NCBI RefSeq assembly: GCF_031585635.1
Contig: NZ_CP134196.1
Span: forward strand, 2,852,001-2,916,000
Direction of reading: 5' to 3'
Length of the DNA stretch: 64,000 bases
Source of the DNA: Paraburkholderia sp. FT54
GTDB lineage: Bacteria; Pseudomonadota; Gammaproteobacteria; Burkholderiales; Burkholderiaceae
Below are positions 9,130 through 18,235 of this stretch, piece after piece. Every line of letters begins with the position of its first letter. Position 1 is the first letter of the stretch. Position numbers and translations under genes: made by a program. The notes beneath the pieces were generated by a model that was given only the letters and a program-made list of their open reading frames with translations, did not search any database and was not told the origin of the DNA.

Positions 9130-9960
9130 TCACAGTCGATAAAACGCGGCGGCATTGCCGCCGAAAACCGCTTCGCGCTCGGCGTCGCTCAAGGGCGCGA
9201 GCAAGGTGTTCGCCACCGAATGCCAGAGCAGATAGTCGCCGTTCAGATCGAGCACCGGCCAGTCGCTGCCCCACATCAAACGCGCGGGACCGAACGACTT
9301 CAGCAGATGCTCGACATATGGGTGCAGCGTTTCCTCGGTCCAGCCGGGCGACGCCTCGGTGACAAGGCCCGACAGCTTGCAATGCACGTGCGGCAATTGC
9401 GCGAGCCGCGTGATCGCGTCAGCCCAGCTTTGATAGCCCGCGCGTCCATAACGGATGGGCGGTTTCGCGCCATGATCGACCACGATACGCAGCGCCGGAA
9501 AGCGCGTTGCGAAGGTTTCGAAAGGCTCGACGTGGCGCGCGTAAATCAACGCGTCGAACGCGAGGTCGTGGGCGATCAGCGCGTCGATGGCGGGCGCGAG
9601 ATCGGGGTTAGCGATCCACGTGTCGTCCGGCAAATCCTGCAGCATCGGCCGCACACCCTTGAACTTCTGCTCTTGCGCGAGCGCTTCGATCACAGCCGGC
9701 GCCGTGGGCAGCAGCAACGGCACCCAACCGACCACGCCCGCGATTGACGGCTCATGGCGCGCCAGATCCAGCAAATAACGCGTTTCGTCGATGGTCGGCG
9801 CCGCCTGCACCACCACCGTCCGTTCGATGCCCGCGCGTTCGCGCAACGGTTCGAGATCCGCTGGGCCGAACGTCCGGTACAGGATCTTCAGTTCCGGCGT
9901 GAGCCACTCGTAATCGCCACGAGCGGGATCCCAGTAGTGCTGGTGGGCATCGATATGCAT
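9130..9960 (-). CDS. Amidohydrolase-type lactonase (L-fucono-1,5-lactonase-like)
   Basis: This 276-residue protein belongs to the amidohydrolase superfamily group cog3618, a group that includes characterised L-fucono-1,5-lactonases of Burkholderia. The start at MHIDAHQHYWDP provides the metal-binding HxH motif. LRIVVDHGAKPP contributes the downstream histidine and WGSDWPVLD (about 240-248) the catalytic aspartate. The open frame extends 42 codons upstream into the aldo/keto reductase gene, but the family start is at 9960, 7 bp after that gene's stop. The predicted role is hydrolysis of the aldono-lactone released by the neighbouring dehydrogenase. Confidence 0.85.
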   Translation of the reverse strand: MHIDAHQHYWDPARGDYEWLTPELKILYRTFGPADLEPLRERAGIERTVVVQAAPTIDETRYLLDLARHEPSIAGVVGWVPLLLPTAPAVIEALAQEQKFKGVRPMLQDLPDDTWIANPDLAPAIDALIAHDLAFDALIYARHVEPFETFATRFPALRIVVDHGAKPPIRYGRAGYQSWADAITRLAQLPHVHCKLSGLVTEASPGWTEETLHPYVEHLLKSFGPARLMWGSDWPVLDLNGDYLLWHSVANTLLAPLSDAEREAVFGGNAAAFYRL

Positions 9961-9967
9961 CGTCAAC

Positions 9968-11008
9968 TCAATCCTCTGGCGCGGGGGCGCGGCTGTCGAG
10001 CAAGCCTTCGTCGCGCAACGCGGACCACAAGCCCGCGGGGATCGGCTTCTCGAACGACGCGGCGTTCTCGCGCAATTCGTCGGCACTGCGCGCGCCGGTC
10101 AACACCGTGGCGACCGCCGGATGCGCATACGGAAACTGCAAGGCGGCGGCCGCCAGCGGCACGCCGTGCGCGCGGCACACCGCTTCCAGCCGCGCGACGC
10201 GCTCGATCACTTCGGGCGGCGCCTCGCCGTAGTTAAATTTCAGATCGCCTGCGACGCCGCGCGCCAGAATGCCCGAGTTGAACGCGCCGCCTAACAGGAT
10301 GCTGACGCCGCGTTTTTCACAGGCCGGCAACAGGTCGTCGAGCGTGGTCTGTTCGAGGAGCGTATAACGGCCGGCGAGCAACGCGCAATCGATATCGAAC
10401 TCGGCCATTGCATCGAGTATGACCGCGCCTTCGTTGACGCCGAGTCCGACGGCCTTGATCGCGCCCGTCGAGCGCAACGTGTCCAACGCGCGGAAGCCGC
10501 CGCCTTCGGTCAGTTGCCGCCAGTAATGGGGATGATTGTCGCCGTGCGTGACACGGCCGATATCGTGCACCAGCAGAATGTCGATGTCGATAATGCCGAG
10601 GCGCTGCTGGCTGTCTTCGAACGAACGCAGAATGCCGTCGTGCGTGTAGTCGTAGATCGCTTCGAAAGGAAGCGGATTTTGCCAGCCTTCCTTGTTGTCG
10701 AACGGCGTGGTGCGGGGCACGAAACGGCGGCCCACTTTGGTGGACAGCAGATAATCGCCGCGCGGATAGCGCCGCAAGGCGTCGCCCAGACGATGCTCGG
10801 CCTTCGTGTTGCCGTAATGCGGCGCGGTGTCGAAGTAGCGCACGCCGGCGTCCCACGCGGCGGCGATGGTGGCCTGGGCTTCTTCATCGGACAGATCGCG
10901 GTAGAGGCCGCCAAGCGGCGCCGTGCCGAGTCCCAATCCGGTCACCTGCAACGGCCCGCGGCCGATGCGGCGTCGTTGCACAATCTTCGATCCGGTCGTT
11001 GCGGTCAT
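9968..11008 (-). CDS. Aldo/keto reductase, D-threo-aldose (L-fucose) 1-dehydrogenase type
   Basis: A 346-residue (beta/alpha)8 aldo/keto reductase. The catalytic tetrad is visible as FDTAPHYGN (Asp and Tyr, about 60-66), LLSTKVGR (Lys) and LLVHDIGR (His). The long insertion with THDGILRSFEDSQQRLG is typical of the D-threo-aldose 1-dehydrogenase/L-fucose dehydrogenase branch, which oxidises L-fucose, D-arabinose or L-galactose at C1. It lies directly upstream of the lactonase in the operon and would catalyse the first intracellular step. Ribosome site GGAG is ten bases before the ATG. L-Fucose is favoured by context, not proven. Confidence 0.87.
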   Translation of the reverse strand: MTATTGSKIVQRRRIGRGPLQVTGLGLGTAPLGGLYRDLSDEEAQATIAAAWDAGVRYFDTAPHYGNTKAEHRLGDALRRYPRGDYLLSTKVGRRFVPRTTPFDNKEGWQNPLPFEAIYDYTHDGILRSFEDSQQRLGIIDIDILLVHDIGRVTHGDNHPHYWRQLTEGGGFRALDTLRSTGAIKAVGLGVNEGAVILDAMAEFDIDCALLAGRYTLLEQTTLDDLLPACEKRGVSILLGGAFNSGILARGVAGDLKFNYGEAPPEVIERVARLEAVCRAHGVPLAAAALQFPYAHPAVATVLTGARSADELRENAASFEKPIPAGLWSALRDEGLLDSRAPAPED

Positions 11009-11106
11009 TGAGCGCGTCTCCAGTTTTTATGCGTTTTACCATGCATGAGCAGGATTTGCCCATGGCGCGTGCGGACTGCTGGCCATCAGGACCGCAATCG
11101 AACCGC

Positions 11107-12426
11107 TCAATGCGGTTCGATTGCGACGACCGGATGCCGCGGTGCGGCGCTCGACGGCAAGCAAGCCGGCCCAACCGGATCGAACGTCTTGTAAGTCAGG
11201 ATGAATTCCTGATGACCGAGCGTCTCCGACTTCGAGGCCGCGCCGCGCGACACCGCCACCGTTTGCTCGAACACTTCGCGGCCCACTTCGTCGAGCGTGC
11301 CGCGGCCTTCGAGGATGCGGCCTGCATCGACGTCCATGTCGCCCGCGAGATTGCGATACGTCGCGGGATTCGCGCATACCTTGATCACCGGCGAGATCGC
11401 CGAGCCGACCACCGAGCCGCGACCGGTCGTGAACAGAATCACATGTGCGCCGCAGGCGATCAGTTCGCCGATTTCCGCGTTGTCGCTGATGTTGGGAAAA
11501 CCGAAGCGCGGCTCGCCGTCCGGCACCACGTCGAGCAGGTATAGGCCGCCGGTCGGCGGAATGTCGCCGGGTTTGACAATGCCGACAATCGGCGACGCCC
11601 CGCTTTTCGCATACGCGCCCAGCGATTTTTCTTCCTGCGTGGTGAGGCCGCCGTCCGCGTTGCCGACCGCAAAACTGCCGTGGCCGAGAATCGAGTAATA
11701 GCGCGCCGCCTTCGCGACGCAGGCCACGATCTCATCGCCGAGCGCCGGCCGTGCCGCGCGCGTCTTCATGTGGAATTCGCAGCCCACCAGCTCGCCGGTT
11801 TCTTCGAAGATGCACGTCGCGCCCGCGTCGATCAGATGATCGAATGCACGGCCCACAGCCGGATTCGCCGTGATGCCGCTCGTGCCGTCCGAGCCGCCGC
11901 ATACGGTGCCTATCACCAGTTCGCTCAGCACCATCGGCACTTTCTGCTGCGCGGCGAGTTGTTCGCGCGCACCGCGAATCCAGTCGACGCCATATTGAAT
12001 CGTGCTGCGCGTGCCGCCCTTTTCCTGGATCGTCAGCACTTCGACGGGACGGCCGCTCGCGCGCACCACGTCCACCAGATAGTGCTTGTTCATGCTCTCG
12101 CACCCGAGCGAGACGAATAGCACCGCGCCCACATTGGGATGCGTGGTGAGCCGCTCGAGCATCTTCTCGGCATAGCCGTTCGGATAGCAGCCCGGAAAGC
12201 CGATCAGGTGCACGGGCGGTTCGCGCTCGGCGCAAGGATCGTCGAACGCATCGAGCGGTTCGCGAAACTGCGTGACAATCTCGCGCGCCACGTGATGCGC
12301 GCACTCGACCAGATACGCAACGGCAACCACATTGCGGATGCCCTTGCGACCGTCGCGGCGCAGATATCCCTGCAACATGGGCTGCTGCGATTCGGCAGAT
12401 GGAGATGCAACGGAGATGTCAGTCAT
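11107..12426 (-). CDS. UxaA-family sugar-acid dehydratase, large (C-terminal) subunit
   Basis: This 439-residue protein is the catalytic part of the altronate/galactarate dehydratase (UxaA/GarD) family. Conserved elements are FVSLGCESMNKH (about 95-106), GTVCGGSDGTSGITANP (about 172-188), GADGGLTTQEEK-like NADGGLTTQEEKSLGAYAKS and FTTGRGSVVGSAISPVIKVC near 335; the cysteines are candidate iron ligands. The N-terminal SAF domain is encoded separately by the adjacent upstream gene, as in other two-subunit members. The ATG at 12426 is preferred over an upstream GTG at 12453. In this operon it should dehydrate the aldonate (for example L-fuconate) to a 2-keto-3-deoxy acid, replacing the enolase-type dehydratase of other bacteria. 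Confidence 0.85.
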   Translation of the reverse strand: MTDISVASPSAESQQPMLQGYLRRDGRKGIRNVVAVAYLVECAHHVAREIVTQFREPLDAFDDPCAEREPPVHLIGFPGCYPNGYAEKMLERLTTHPNVGAVLFVSLGCESMNKHYLVDVVRASGRPVEVLTIQEKGGTRSTIQYGVDWIRGAREQLAAQQKVPMVLSELVIGTVCGGSDGTSGITANPAVGRAFDHLIDAGATCIFEETGELVGCEFHMKTRAARPALGDEIVACVAKAARYYSILGHGSFAVGNADGGLTTQEEKSLGAYAKSGASPIVGIVKPGDIPPTGGLYLLDVVPDGEPRFGFPNISDNAEIGELIACGAHVILFTTGRGSVVGSAISPVIKVCANPATYRNLAGDMDVDAGRILEGRGTLDEVGREVFEQTVAVSRGAASKSETLGHQEFILTYKTFDPVGPACLPSSAAPRHPVVAIEPH

Positions 12427-12468
12427 GATCGTTCCAGAGCGGCGCGAGGCCACGTCATTGTGCTCACG

Positions 12469-12813
12469 TTAGTGATGGACGAATTCGTGGCCCGCGTCGT
12501 GTGTGTACGTTGGCAGATAGTCGCTTTCGAGATTGTGCGTATGCAGATGCGCACCGCGCGCCACCGCTTCCGTCACGTGACCGATCACCGCGCCGTAGCG
12601 CAGCACCTTGTCGTCTTTCGCGAGTTCATGACGCGCCACCTTGTGACCGAGTTCGATAGTCTTGGTGAGCGTCACGCGTTCGCCTTCAATCTCGATCTGC
12701 ATGCCTGCGTCCAGACGCGCTGCCGCAATCAGGCAGTTGTCGGCGGGGCTGAGCAGGATCAGGCGTGGATCCGTTTGGTCCGTTGAGTCCGTTTGCGATG
12801 GGTGGCTGGTCAA
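12469..12813 (-). CDS. SAF-domain small subunit of the UxaA-type dehydratase
   Basis: A 114-residue protein matching the N-terminal SAF domain of altronate/galactarate dehydratases. LILLSPADNCLIAAARLDAG begins the domain, LGHKVARHELAKDDKVLRYG is the core, and GAHLHTHNLES is a signature of this subunit with several histidines. It lies directly upstream of the large subunit, which lacks this domain, so the two polypeptides should form one enzyme. The first ~15 residues are Thr/Asp-rich and probably disordered. The C-terminus is His-rich (GHEFVHH). Confidence 0.85.
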   Translation of the reverse strand: MTSHPSQTDSTDQTDPRLILLSPADNCLIAAARLDAGMQIEIEGERVTLTKTIELGHKVARHELAKDDKVLRYGAVIGHVTEAVARGAHLHTHNLESDYLPTYTHDAGHEFVHH

Positions 12814-12838
12814 ATCAGTTCTCCGAGGTGCGTGCGCA

Positions 12839-13894
12839 TCAGTTCTGGCCTTCGCCGCTAGCGAGGCGCGCCACCATCAGCGAGCCCAGGATGATCGCGC
12901 CGTAAATCGCCTGAATCCAGAAAGACGGGACCTGAGCGAGCGTCAACAGGTTCTGCACGACGCCGAGCAGCAGCACGCCGGTCAGCGCGCCAAACATGGT
13001 GCCCTTGCCGCCGTCGAGCGAAATGCCGCCGATCACCGCCGCCGCGAACACCGTGAAGATCATGCCGTTGCCCTGGTTCGCGTTGATCGCGCCGACGTAG
13101 CCGGTCACGATCAGACCGCCCACCGCGGCAAGTATGCTCCCGAGCACGAATACGCCCCACGTAATGCGCTCCACGCGAATCCCCGCCGCACGCGCCGCTT
13201 CCGGATTGCCGCCGATGGCATACAAGGCCCGGCCCAGCCGGTGATAGCGCAACATGAAGGCCGCGATCGCAAACGCCACCGCCGCGAGCCACACGGACAA
13301 GGGCAAGCCGAGCACGATGGTGGTCGCGAGCGTGAAGAACGACGGCGGCATATCGAACAACGTGCCGCCCTTGGTCGCACCCACCAGCATGCCGCGCAAC
13401 ACGATCAGCATGGCGAGCGTGACGATGAACGCATTGAGCCGCAAACGCACCACAAGAAAGCCATTGATCAAGCCGATCACCGCGCCCACCGCCACGATGG
13501 CGAGCAAGCCGGCGGCCGCCGGCCATTGCGTGCCGAAGCCCGCGGACGCCGCCGGCATCACCAGCATCGCACCCACGGCGGGCGCGATGCCGACCGTCGA
13601 TTCGAGCGACAAGTCGAACTTGCCGGTCAGCACGATCAGCGATTCGGCGAGCACGACGAGCGCCAACGCCGCCGACGCACCCAGCACGCTAATGAGATTC
13701 GCCCTGGTCAGAAAGCTCGGGCTGACAAACGCGCCGATCACGATCAGCAAAGCGAGCGCGGGCAGCAACGCCAGTTCGCGCAGGCGCGCGAGTTCGGAGC
13801 GCGCGCGTTTGCCGCGTGACGCCTGCGCGGCCAACTGCGGCTGAACCTGAGCTTGCGTGGTGCCGAATGCAGGACTGGGCACACTATTCTTCAT
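12839..13894 (-). CDS. Ribose-type sugar ABC transporter permease
   Basis: This encodes a 351-residue RbsC-family permease with about nine hydrophobic helices after a ~35-residue cytoplasmic leader. The family signature GNPEAARAAGIRVERI near residue 230 is the ATPase-coupling loop, and GGISLDGGKGTMFGALTGVL near 300 is another RbsC hallmark. The ATG at 13894 has GGAG nine bases upstream and overlaps the end of the ATPase gene by 11 bp. It would pair with the ATPase and periplasmic protein upstream to import the sugar degraded by the downstream enzymes. Confidence 0.92.
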   Translation of the reverse strand: MKNSVPSPAFGTTQAQVQPQLAAQASRGKRARSELARLRELALLPALALLIVIGAFVSPSFLTRANLISVLGASAALALVVLAESLIVLTGKFDLSLESTVGIAPAVGAMLVMPAASAGFGTQWPAAAGLLAIVAVGAVIGLINGFLVVRLRLNAFIVTLAMLIVLRGMLVGATKGGTLFDMPPSFFTLATTIVLGLPLSVWLAAVAFAIAAFMLRYHRLGRALYAIGGNPEAARAAGIRVERITWGVFVLGSILAAVGGLIVTGYVGAINANQGNGMIFTVFAAAVIGGISLDGGKGTMFGALTGVLLLGVVQNLLTLAQVPSFWIQAIYGAIILGSLMVARLASGEGQN

Positions 13895-15416
13895 GGAGAC
13901 TGACTCCTTCAACTGATGCAATCAGGTCGTGGTCCTGCCAACCCGCGGGAAATTCGACCGCGACACGGCCCCGGAACATGACCAGCACGCGGTCACAAGT
14001 GCGCAGATCGTCAAGTTCGCCGGACACGACCAGCACGGCCTTGCCTTCTTCGCGCACGCGATCCACGACGGAGAGCAACGCTTCCTTCGATTTAACGTCG
14101 ACGCCCGCGGTGGGATCGATCAGCACGAGTACGTCGGGATTGGTGGCGAGCGCGCGTGCCATCACCACTTTTTGCTGATTGCCGCCGGATAGACCCGAGA
14201 CGACATGCTCCGGACCTTGCGCGACGATGCCGAGCGCGTCGATCATCTTCTGGCCGAACGCGTTCTTCTTCGCGGGCGGCGCGATGCCGAATTTGCCGAG
14301 CAAACGCGCGATCGTCATCGAAGCGTTCTCCGCGACCGATTGTGTGAGCACGAGGCCTTCGTGATGGCGATCCTTCGGCACACAGCCGATGCCGTGCGCG
14401 AGCGCCGCGGGCACATCGCCGGGCGGCAAGGTTGCGCCGTCCACGCTGATCGTGCCGCGTTTGGCGGCGCGCAGGCCGGCAATCGCTTCGGCCACGCTCG
14501 TGCGGCCGCTGCTCGTCGCGCCGGTCAAGCCGACGACTTCGCCGCGCTTGACGGTGAACGACACGTCTTCATAATCGGCGCCGGCCAGATCTTTGACTTC
14601 CAGCGCCACCGCCGTATCGGCCAACAACGCGGCGCGTGCCGCCGCATCGGCCACCGCGAGACCGCCGCGTTCGCCGGTCATCGCTTCGATCAACTGCTCG
14701 CGCGGCAACGCGGAAACCGGCGCGCTGACGATATGCCGCGCGTCGCGCAGCACGGTCACGGCCTGGCAGATTTCATAGACTTCCTGAAGATGATGCGAGA
14801 TGAAGAGGAACGTCACGCCCTCGCGCTGCAACTCGCTGATGCGCCGGAACAGGCGCTTGATCTCGTCGCCGTCGAGTTGCGCCGTTGGTTCGTCGAGAAT
14901 GATGAAGCGCGCGCCGTACGACAGCGCCCGCGCAATCTCCACCAATTGCCGCGCTTCCACCGACAGATCGCCGGCGCGGGCATCTTCGCGCACGTCGATC
15001 TTCCAGTGATCGAGCAACGCGCGCGCGTCGCGCCACATGGCTTGCCAATCGATCACGCCGCCGCGCAACGGCTGGCGGTTGATGAACAGATTCTCCGCCA
15101 CGCTCAGATCACGGATGATCGTCGAATGCTGATAGACGCACGCCACGCGCTCGCGCCATGCGTCGCGATCCGCGATCGATGGCGCGGCCGCGCCGCTGAA
15201 ACGAACCTCGCCCGTGTCCGGCTTGCGCAGGCCGGTGAGGATCGACACGAGCGTCGATTTACCCGCGCCGTTGCGCCCGACGAGCGCATGCGACTCGCCG
15301 GGCATCACGCGGATGCTCACGTCTTTCAGCGCGGCCGTCGAGCCGAAGCGTTTGGTGACATCGATCGCTTCGACGACGGGCACGGAGGGCGCGAGCTCGC
15401 TCATTTGACGGCTCAT
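13884..15416 (-). CDS. Sugar ABC transporter ATPase (RbsA type, two nucleotide-binding domains)
   Basis: A 510-residue tandem ATPase. The first domain has a full Walker A GRNGAGKSTL (about 48) and Walker B FIILDEPTAQLD. The second has the degenerate GATSSGRTSV typical of RbsA/MglA C-terminal domains, plus an ABC signature LSGGNQQKVVMARAL. The ATG at 15416 overlaps the stop of the binding-protein gene as ATGA, indicating translational coupling; other in-frame starts exist at 15434 and 15404. It energises the permease encoded next. Confidence 0.92.
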   Translation of the reverse strand: MSRQMSELAPSVPVVEAIDVTKRFGSTAALKDVSIRVMPGESHALVGRNGAGKSTLVSILTGLRKPDTGEVRFSGAAAPSIADRDAWRERVACVYQHSTIIRDLSVAENLFINRQPLRGGVIDWQAMWRDARALLDHWKIDVREDARAGDLSVEARQLVEIARALSYGARFIILDEPTAQLDGDEIKRLFRRISELQREGVTFLFISHHLQEVYEICQAVTVLRDARHIVSAPVSALPREQLIEAMTGERGGLAVADAAARAALLADTAVALEVKDLAGADYEDVSFTVKRGEVVGLTGATSSGRTSVAEAIAGLRAAKRGTISVDGATLPPGDVPAALAHGIGCVPKDRHHEGLVLTQSVAENASMTIARLLGKFGIAPPAKKNAFGQKMIDALGIVAQGPEHVVSGLSGGNQQKVVMARALATNPDVLVLIDPTAGVDVKSKEALLSVVDRVREEGKAVLVVSGELDDLRTCDRVLVMFRGRVAVEFPAGWQDHDLIASVEGVSLHEE

Positions 15417-16462
15417 TTGACCGTGTTGCCCCACAAGGCCTTGTCGTCGACGTTCGATTTCGTCACGAGCGGTGCGGGCAACTGGTCTTCCAGAATGCCC
15501 GGCGCCAACTGGATGATGTTGCTGCCGTGATTGGTCGGGCCCGGCTTGAAGGTCTGCCCTGCCAATGCCGCCTTGATGTAGAACAGCCCGTATTTCGCGT
15601 ACGAGTCGGCGGGCTGCGAAATGGTCGCGTCGATATCGCCGCGGCGGATCGCCTCGAACTCCTGAGGAATGCCGTCGTTGCTGACGATCACGACGTGTTT
15701 CGCGTCGCCGGCGGGAAACAGCATCTGCTTGCGGCGCAAGGTTTGCAGCGTCGGCGACAGATAGACGCCGCCCGCCTGCATGTAAATGGCCTTCACGTCG
15801 GGATTGGCGGTCAGCAGACTGTCGAGCGCGGTGGCCGCGACGTCACCCTTCCAGCTCGCCGGAATTTCCAGCAGCGACAAACCCGGATAACCCTTCAGGC
15901 AGGAACGGAATGCTTCTGAGCGATCGCGCCCGTTGACCGATGCCAGGTCGCCCATGATCTGTACGACCTTGCCCGACTTCACGTGCTCGCCGATGTATTT
16001 GCACGCCTTCTCGCCATATGCGTGATTGTCGGCGCGCACCACCATCGCGACTTTGCCTTGCGTCGGCGCGACGTCGACGGCGACTACCGGCACGTTCTTC
16101 GCCGCTGCGGCGTCGAGCGCACGGCTGATCGCCGCCGAATCCAGCGGGCCGACCACGATGCCCTTCGCACCGAGGTTCAGCAGGTTGTTCATGTCCGTGA
16201 TCTGCTGGACGGGATCGCCGTTCGAATTGACCGGCGCCAGGATGTCGAGGCCGCTCTCCTTCGCGTATTTGGGCAGATAGTTGTTGTATGACTGCCAGAA
16301 CGGCGACGTCAGCAGCGGCAGACCGAGGCCGATCTTGCCGGTGTCGGCGGCTTGCGCGGCGCCTGTCACACCGAGTGCGGCGAGGCACGCAGCGGCTGCT
16401 ACGACAGAGAGCGAACTGCGGAACAAACGGCGGCCCGTGAGCGGCCCTTTCGCGAACGACAT
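15413..16462 (-). CDS. Periplasmic sugar-binding protein (RbsB-like)
   Basis: This 349-residue protein has an N-terminal signal: basic TGRRLFRSSL then a hydrophobic run ending AAQAADTG, with probable cleavage near residue 39. The body is a type I periplasmic-binding fold: IGLGLPLLTSPFWQSY, NLGAKGIVVGPLDSAAI, VVAVDVAPTQGKVAMVVRAD and VVIVSNDGIPQEFEAIRRGD mark the sugar-contacting strands. It is the first gene of the operon and has a CAGGAG ribosome site. It determines the specificity of the importer, presumably for a 6-deoxyhexose such as L-fucose. Confidence 0.92.
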   Translation of the reverse strand: MSFAKGPLTGRRLFRSSLSVVAAAACLAALGVTGAAQAADTGKIGLGLPLLTSPFWQSYNNYLPKYAKESGLDILAPVNSNGDPVQQITDMNNLLNLGAKGIVVGPLDSAAISRALDAAAAKNVPVVAVDVAPTQGKVAMVVRADNHAYGEKACKYIGEHVKSGKVVQIMGDLASVNGRDRSEAFRSCLKGYPGLSLLEIPASWKGDVAATALDSLLTANPDVKAIYMQAGGVYLSPTLQTLRRKQMLFPAGDAKHVVIVSNDGIPQEFEAIRRGDIDATISQPADSYAKYGLFYIKAALAGQTFKPGPTNHGSNIIQLAPGILEDQLPAPLVTKSNVDDKALWGNTVK

Positions 16463-16599
16463 GGTTGTCTCCTGTGTCGACGGGAGTGAGCGCTTTAGCG
16501 CTTACTCCCGCCCCATGTTATGGGAATTGCGTGAACCGGCTGCGGAGCCCGGCACTTCGTCCTGCGCTTTCTTATCGATTCTTATGGGTATTGGCTATG

Positions 16600-16617
16600 T
16601 TCATTCACCAATGAACG
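16600..16617. promoter_or_regulatory. Candidate operator in the divergent IclR/ABC intergenic region
   Basis: A perfect inverted repeat GTTCATT-CACC-AATGAAC is followed within 15 bp by another TTCAT half-site (in GTATTATTCATA). It sits between the divergent binding-protein and IclR genes, where an IclR-type dimer would bind. No experimental support is available. Confidence 0.5.
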
Positions 16618-16769
16618 TATTATTCATATACGGACTTTTTTAAGTCAAGGAATGTGCGCTGCACCAACCGTCCGTGTTTTCCCTGGACGTTCGCCAACTC
16701 CACGAGATTCATGACGCACTTACACTCACGCGCCACATAATGAGAAAAGCCCAAGGAATCTCCCTCACG

Positions 16770-17558
16770 ATGGACGCAGACGACAAAGACGACGCCGACC
16801 GCTACCGCGCCCCGGCGCTCGACAAAGGCCTCGACATCCTCGAACTGCTCGCCGAGCAGAAGGAGGGACTGACGCGCGCGGAGATCACCAAGCTGCTCGG
16901 ACGCAACGCGAGCGAGATGTATCGCATGCTCGAACGGCTGGTCGCGCGTCAGTACGTGGTGCGCTCGGCGGCCGGAGACCGCTACTCGCTCAGCCTCAAG
17001 CTGTATGCGCTCGCGCATCGTCATCCGCCGATGAACCGTCTGATCTCCGAAGCGCTGCCGCTCATGCAGCGTTTTGCCGATGCCGCCGAACAATCGTGTC
17101 ACCTCGTGGTGTACGACCGCGGCAATCTGCTGGTGATCGCGCAAGTGGATGGGCCGGGCACGTGGGGCATGTCGGTGCGGCTCGGCTCGCGCGTCGGCCT
17201 GATCGACACGGGTTCGGGGCGCGTGATGCTGGCGTTTCAAAGCGTCGAGCAGCGCGAGCAGATGCTGGCCGAACACACCAAGGTGAAGGGCGAGGTCACG
17301 ATCGATCGCGCCGCGCTCGATCAGGCCTGCGAGCGGATTCGCGCGGCGGGTTTCTCGCAGAAGGACAGCCAGCAGACGTTCGGCGTGACCGACGTCACGT
17401 TCCCGATCCAGGGTCCGTCCGGCCAGGCGATTGCGGTGCTCACCTGTCCGTATTTGCGCCGCATCGACGAATACGTCGCGCCGACGCTGGAAGCCGCCAC
17501 CGCGCTGTTGCGCGAGACGGTCCAGGCGTTATCGATGTTTCACGAGAACGCCGCCTAG
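16770..17558 (+). CDS. IclR-family transcriptional regulator
   Basis: A 262-residue regulator with an N-terminal winged helix (ALDKGLDILELLAEQKEGLT through EMYRMLERLVARQYVVR) and a C-terminal effector-binding domain of the GAF-like IclR type, with VVYDRGNLLVIAQVDGPG, RLGSRVGLIDTGSGRVMLAF and the C-terminal ITGPFIRG-like region replaced by TFPIQGPSGQAIAVLTCPYL. It diverges from the sugar operon and is the likely local regulator of it. The start is uncertain: ATG at 16770 with AAGGA 12 bases upstream, or ATG at 16740 with no ribosome site. The effector is probably a pathway sugar or sugar acid. Confidence 0.9.
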   Translation: MDADDKDDADRYRAPALDKGLDILELLAEQKEGLTRAEITKLLGRNASEMYRMLERLVARQYVVRSAAGDRYSLSLKLYALAHRHPPMNRLISEALPLMQRFADAAEQSCHLVVYDRGNLLVIAQVDGPGTWGMSVRLGSRVGLIDTGSGRVMLAFQSVEQREQMLAEHTKVKGEVTIDRAALDQACERIRAAGFSQKDSQQTFGVTDVTFPIQGPSGQAIAVLTCPYLRRIDEYVAPTLEAATALLRETVQALSMFHENAA

Positions 17559-17689
17559 CATGCGATGCGGGCAAGCGAACCCACGCGGCGGCCTGTCGAA
17601 AATCGGCCGCTCGCGCACATGGTTTAGAATGGCGACCCTCTCAAAAATCACGCCGCATGGGGTCGCTCATGCGCGCTCATCGATAAGCA

Positions 17690-18235
17690 ATGGCGAAACT
17701 TCTGACCGATTCCGAATTCCAGCGTTTTTCCGAACTCCAGCAGAAGCAGTCGAGCTTCACGATCACGCCTGAAGAAGCCGACGAGCTGCGCGACATCGTC
17801 GCTCATGCGCAAAAGCGCCGCGACGATCGCGCAGCGGCGATGCAAAGCATCGAGACATTCATTCAGCAATTCGACATCAGCCCGGACGAACTGTTTTCGG
17901 CCGAGCAGATCGGCGACGCTGCGCGCACCTTCGGTCTGATTCCGGCCGCGAAGAAAGAGCGCGTGCTGCCGCCGCAATTCACGTTCAACGGCAAGCCGTA
18001 TCAGTGGACCACGCGTGCGCTGCCGGACGATATTCGCGTGCCGTTGTTCGATGCTTTCAAGGCGGGTGAATCGGTGAAGTCGTTCATCGCGACGCCGAAG
18101 GACTCGAGCCGTTGCGCGGCGACGATTGCGCGACTGGAGCGCGAGACTGGTGCGGTGTATGGGGATGCGTGGCTGGAAGAACTGTCGGTGACGCGCACGC
18201 AAGTCGACGAAGCCGCCGCGAAGCTGGCGGCCTGA
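17690..18235 (+). CDS. Hypothetical protein
   Basis: This encodes 181 residues, highly charged at the N-terminus with a helical, probably coiled-coil stretch (LTDSEFQRFSELQQKQSSF, then EEADELRDIVAHAQKRRDD). The C-terminal half contains FTFNGKPYQWTTRALPDDIR and LFDAFKAGESVKSFIA, suggesting a small ordered domain. There is no signal peptide or membrane segment. The coiled-coil plus small domain arrangement is loosely like nucleoid-associated proteins, but the H-NS DNA-binding motif is absent. I do not recognise the family. Confidence 0.75.
   Translation: MAKLLTDSEFQRFSELQQKQSSFTITPEEADELRDIVAHAQKRRDDRAAAMQSIETFIQQFDISPDELFSAEQIGDAARTFGLIPAAKKERVLPPQFTFNGKPYQWTTRALPDDIRVPLFDAFKAGESVKSFIATPKDSSRCAATIARLERETGAVYGDAWLEELSVTRTQVDEAAAKLAA

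Noticed and set aside
7433..11008. L-rhamnose or L-arabinose pathway instead of L-fucose
   Set aside because: Not excluded, but the D-threo-aldose type dehydrogenase and the cog3618 lactonase fit L-fucose better; kept as an alternative only.
12662..15530. Long plus-strand open frames opposite the ABC transporter genes
   Set aside because: Shadows of permease and ATPase genes; translation is Arg/His/Asp-rich with no recognisable motifs.
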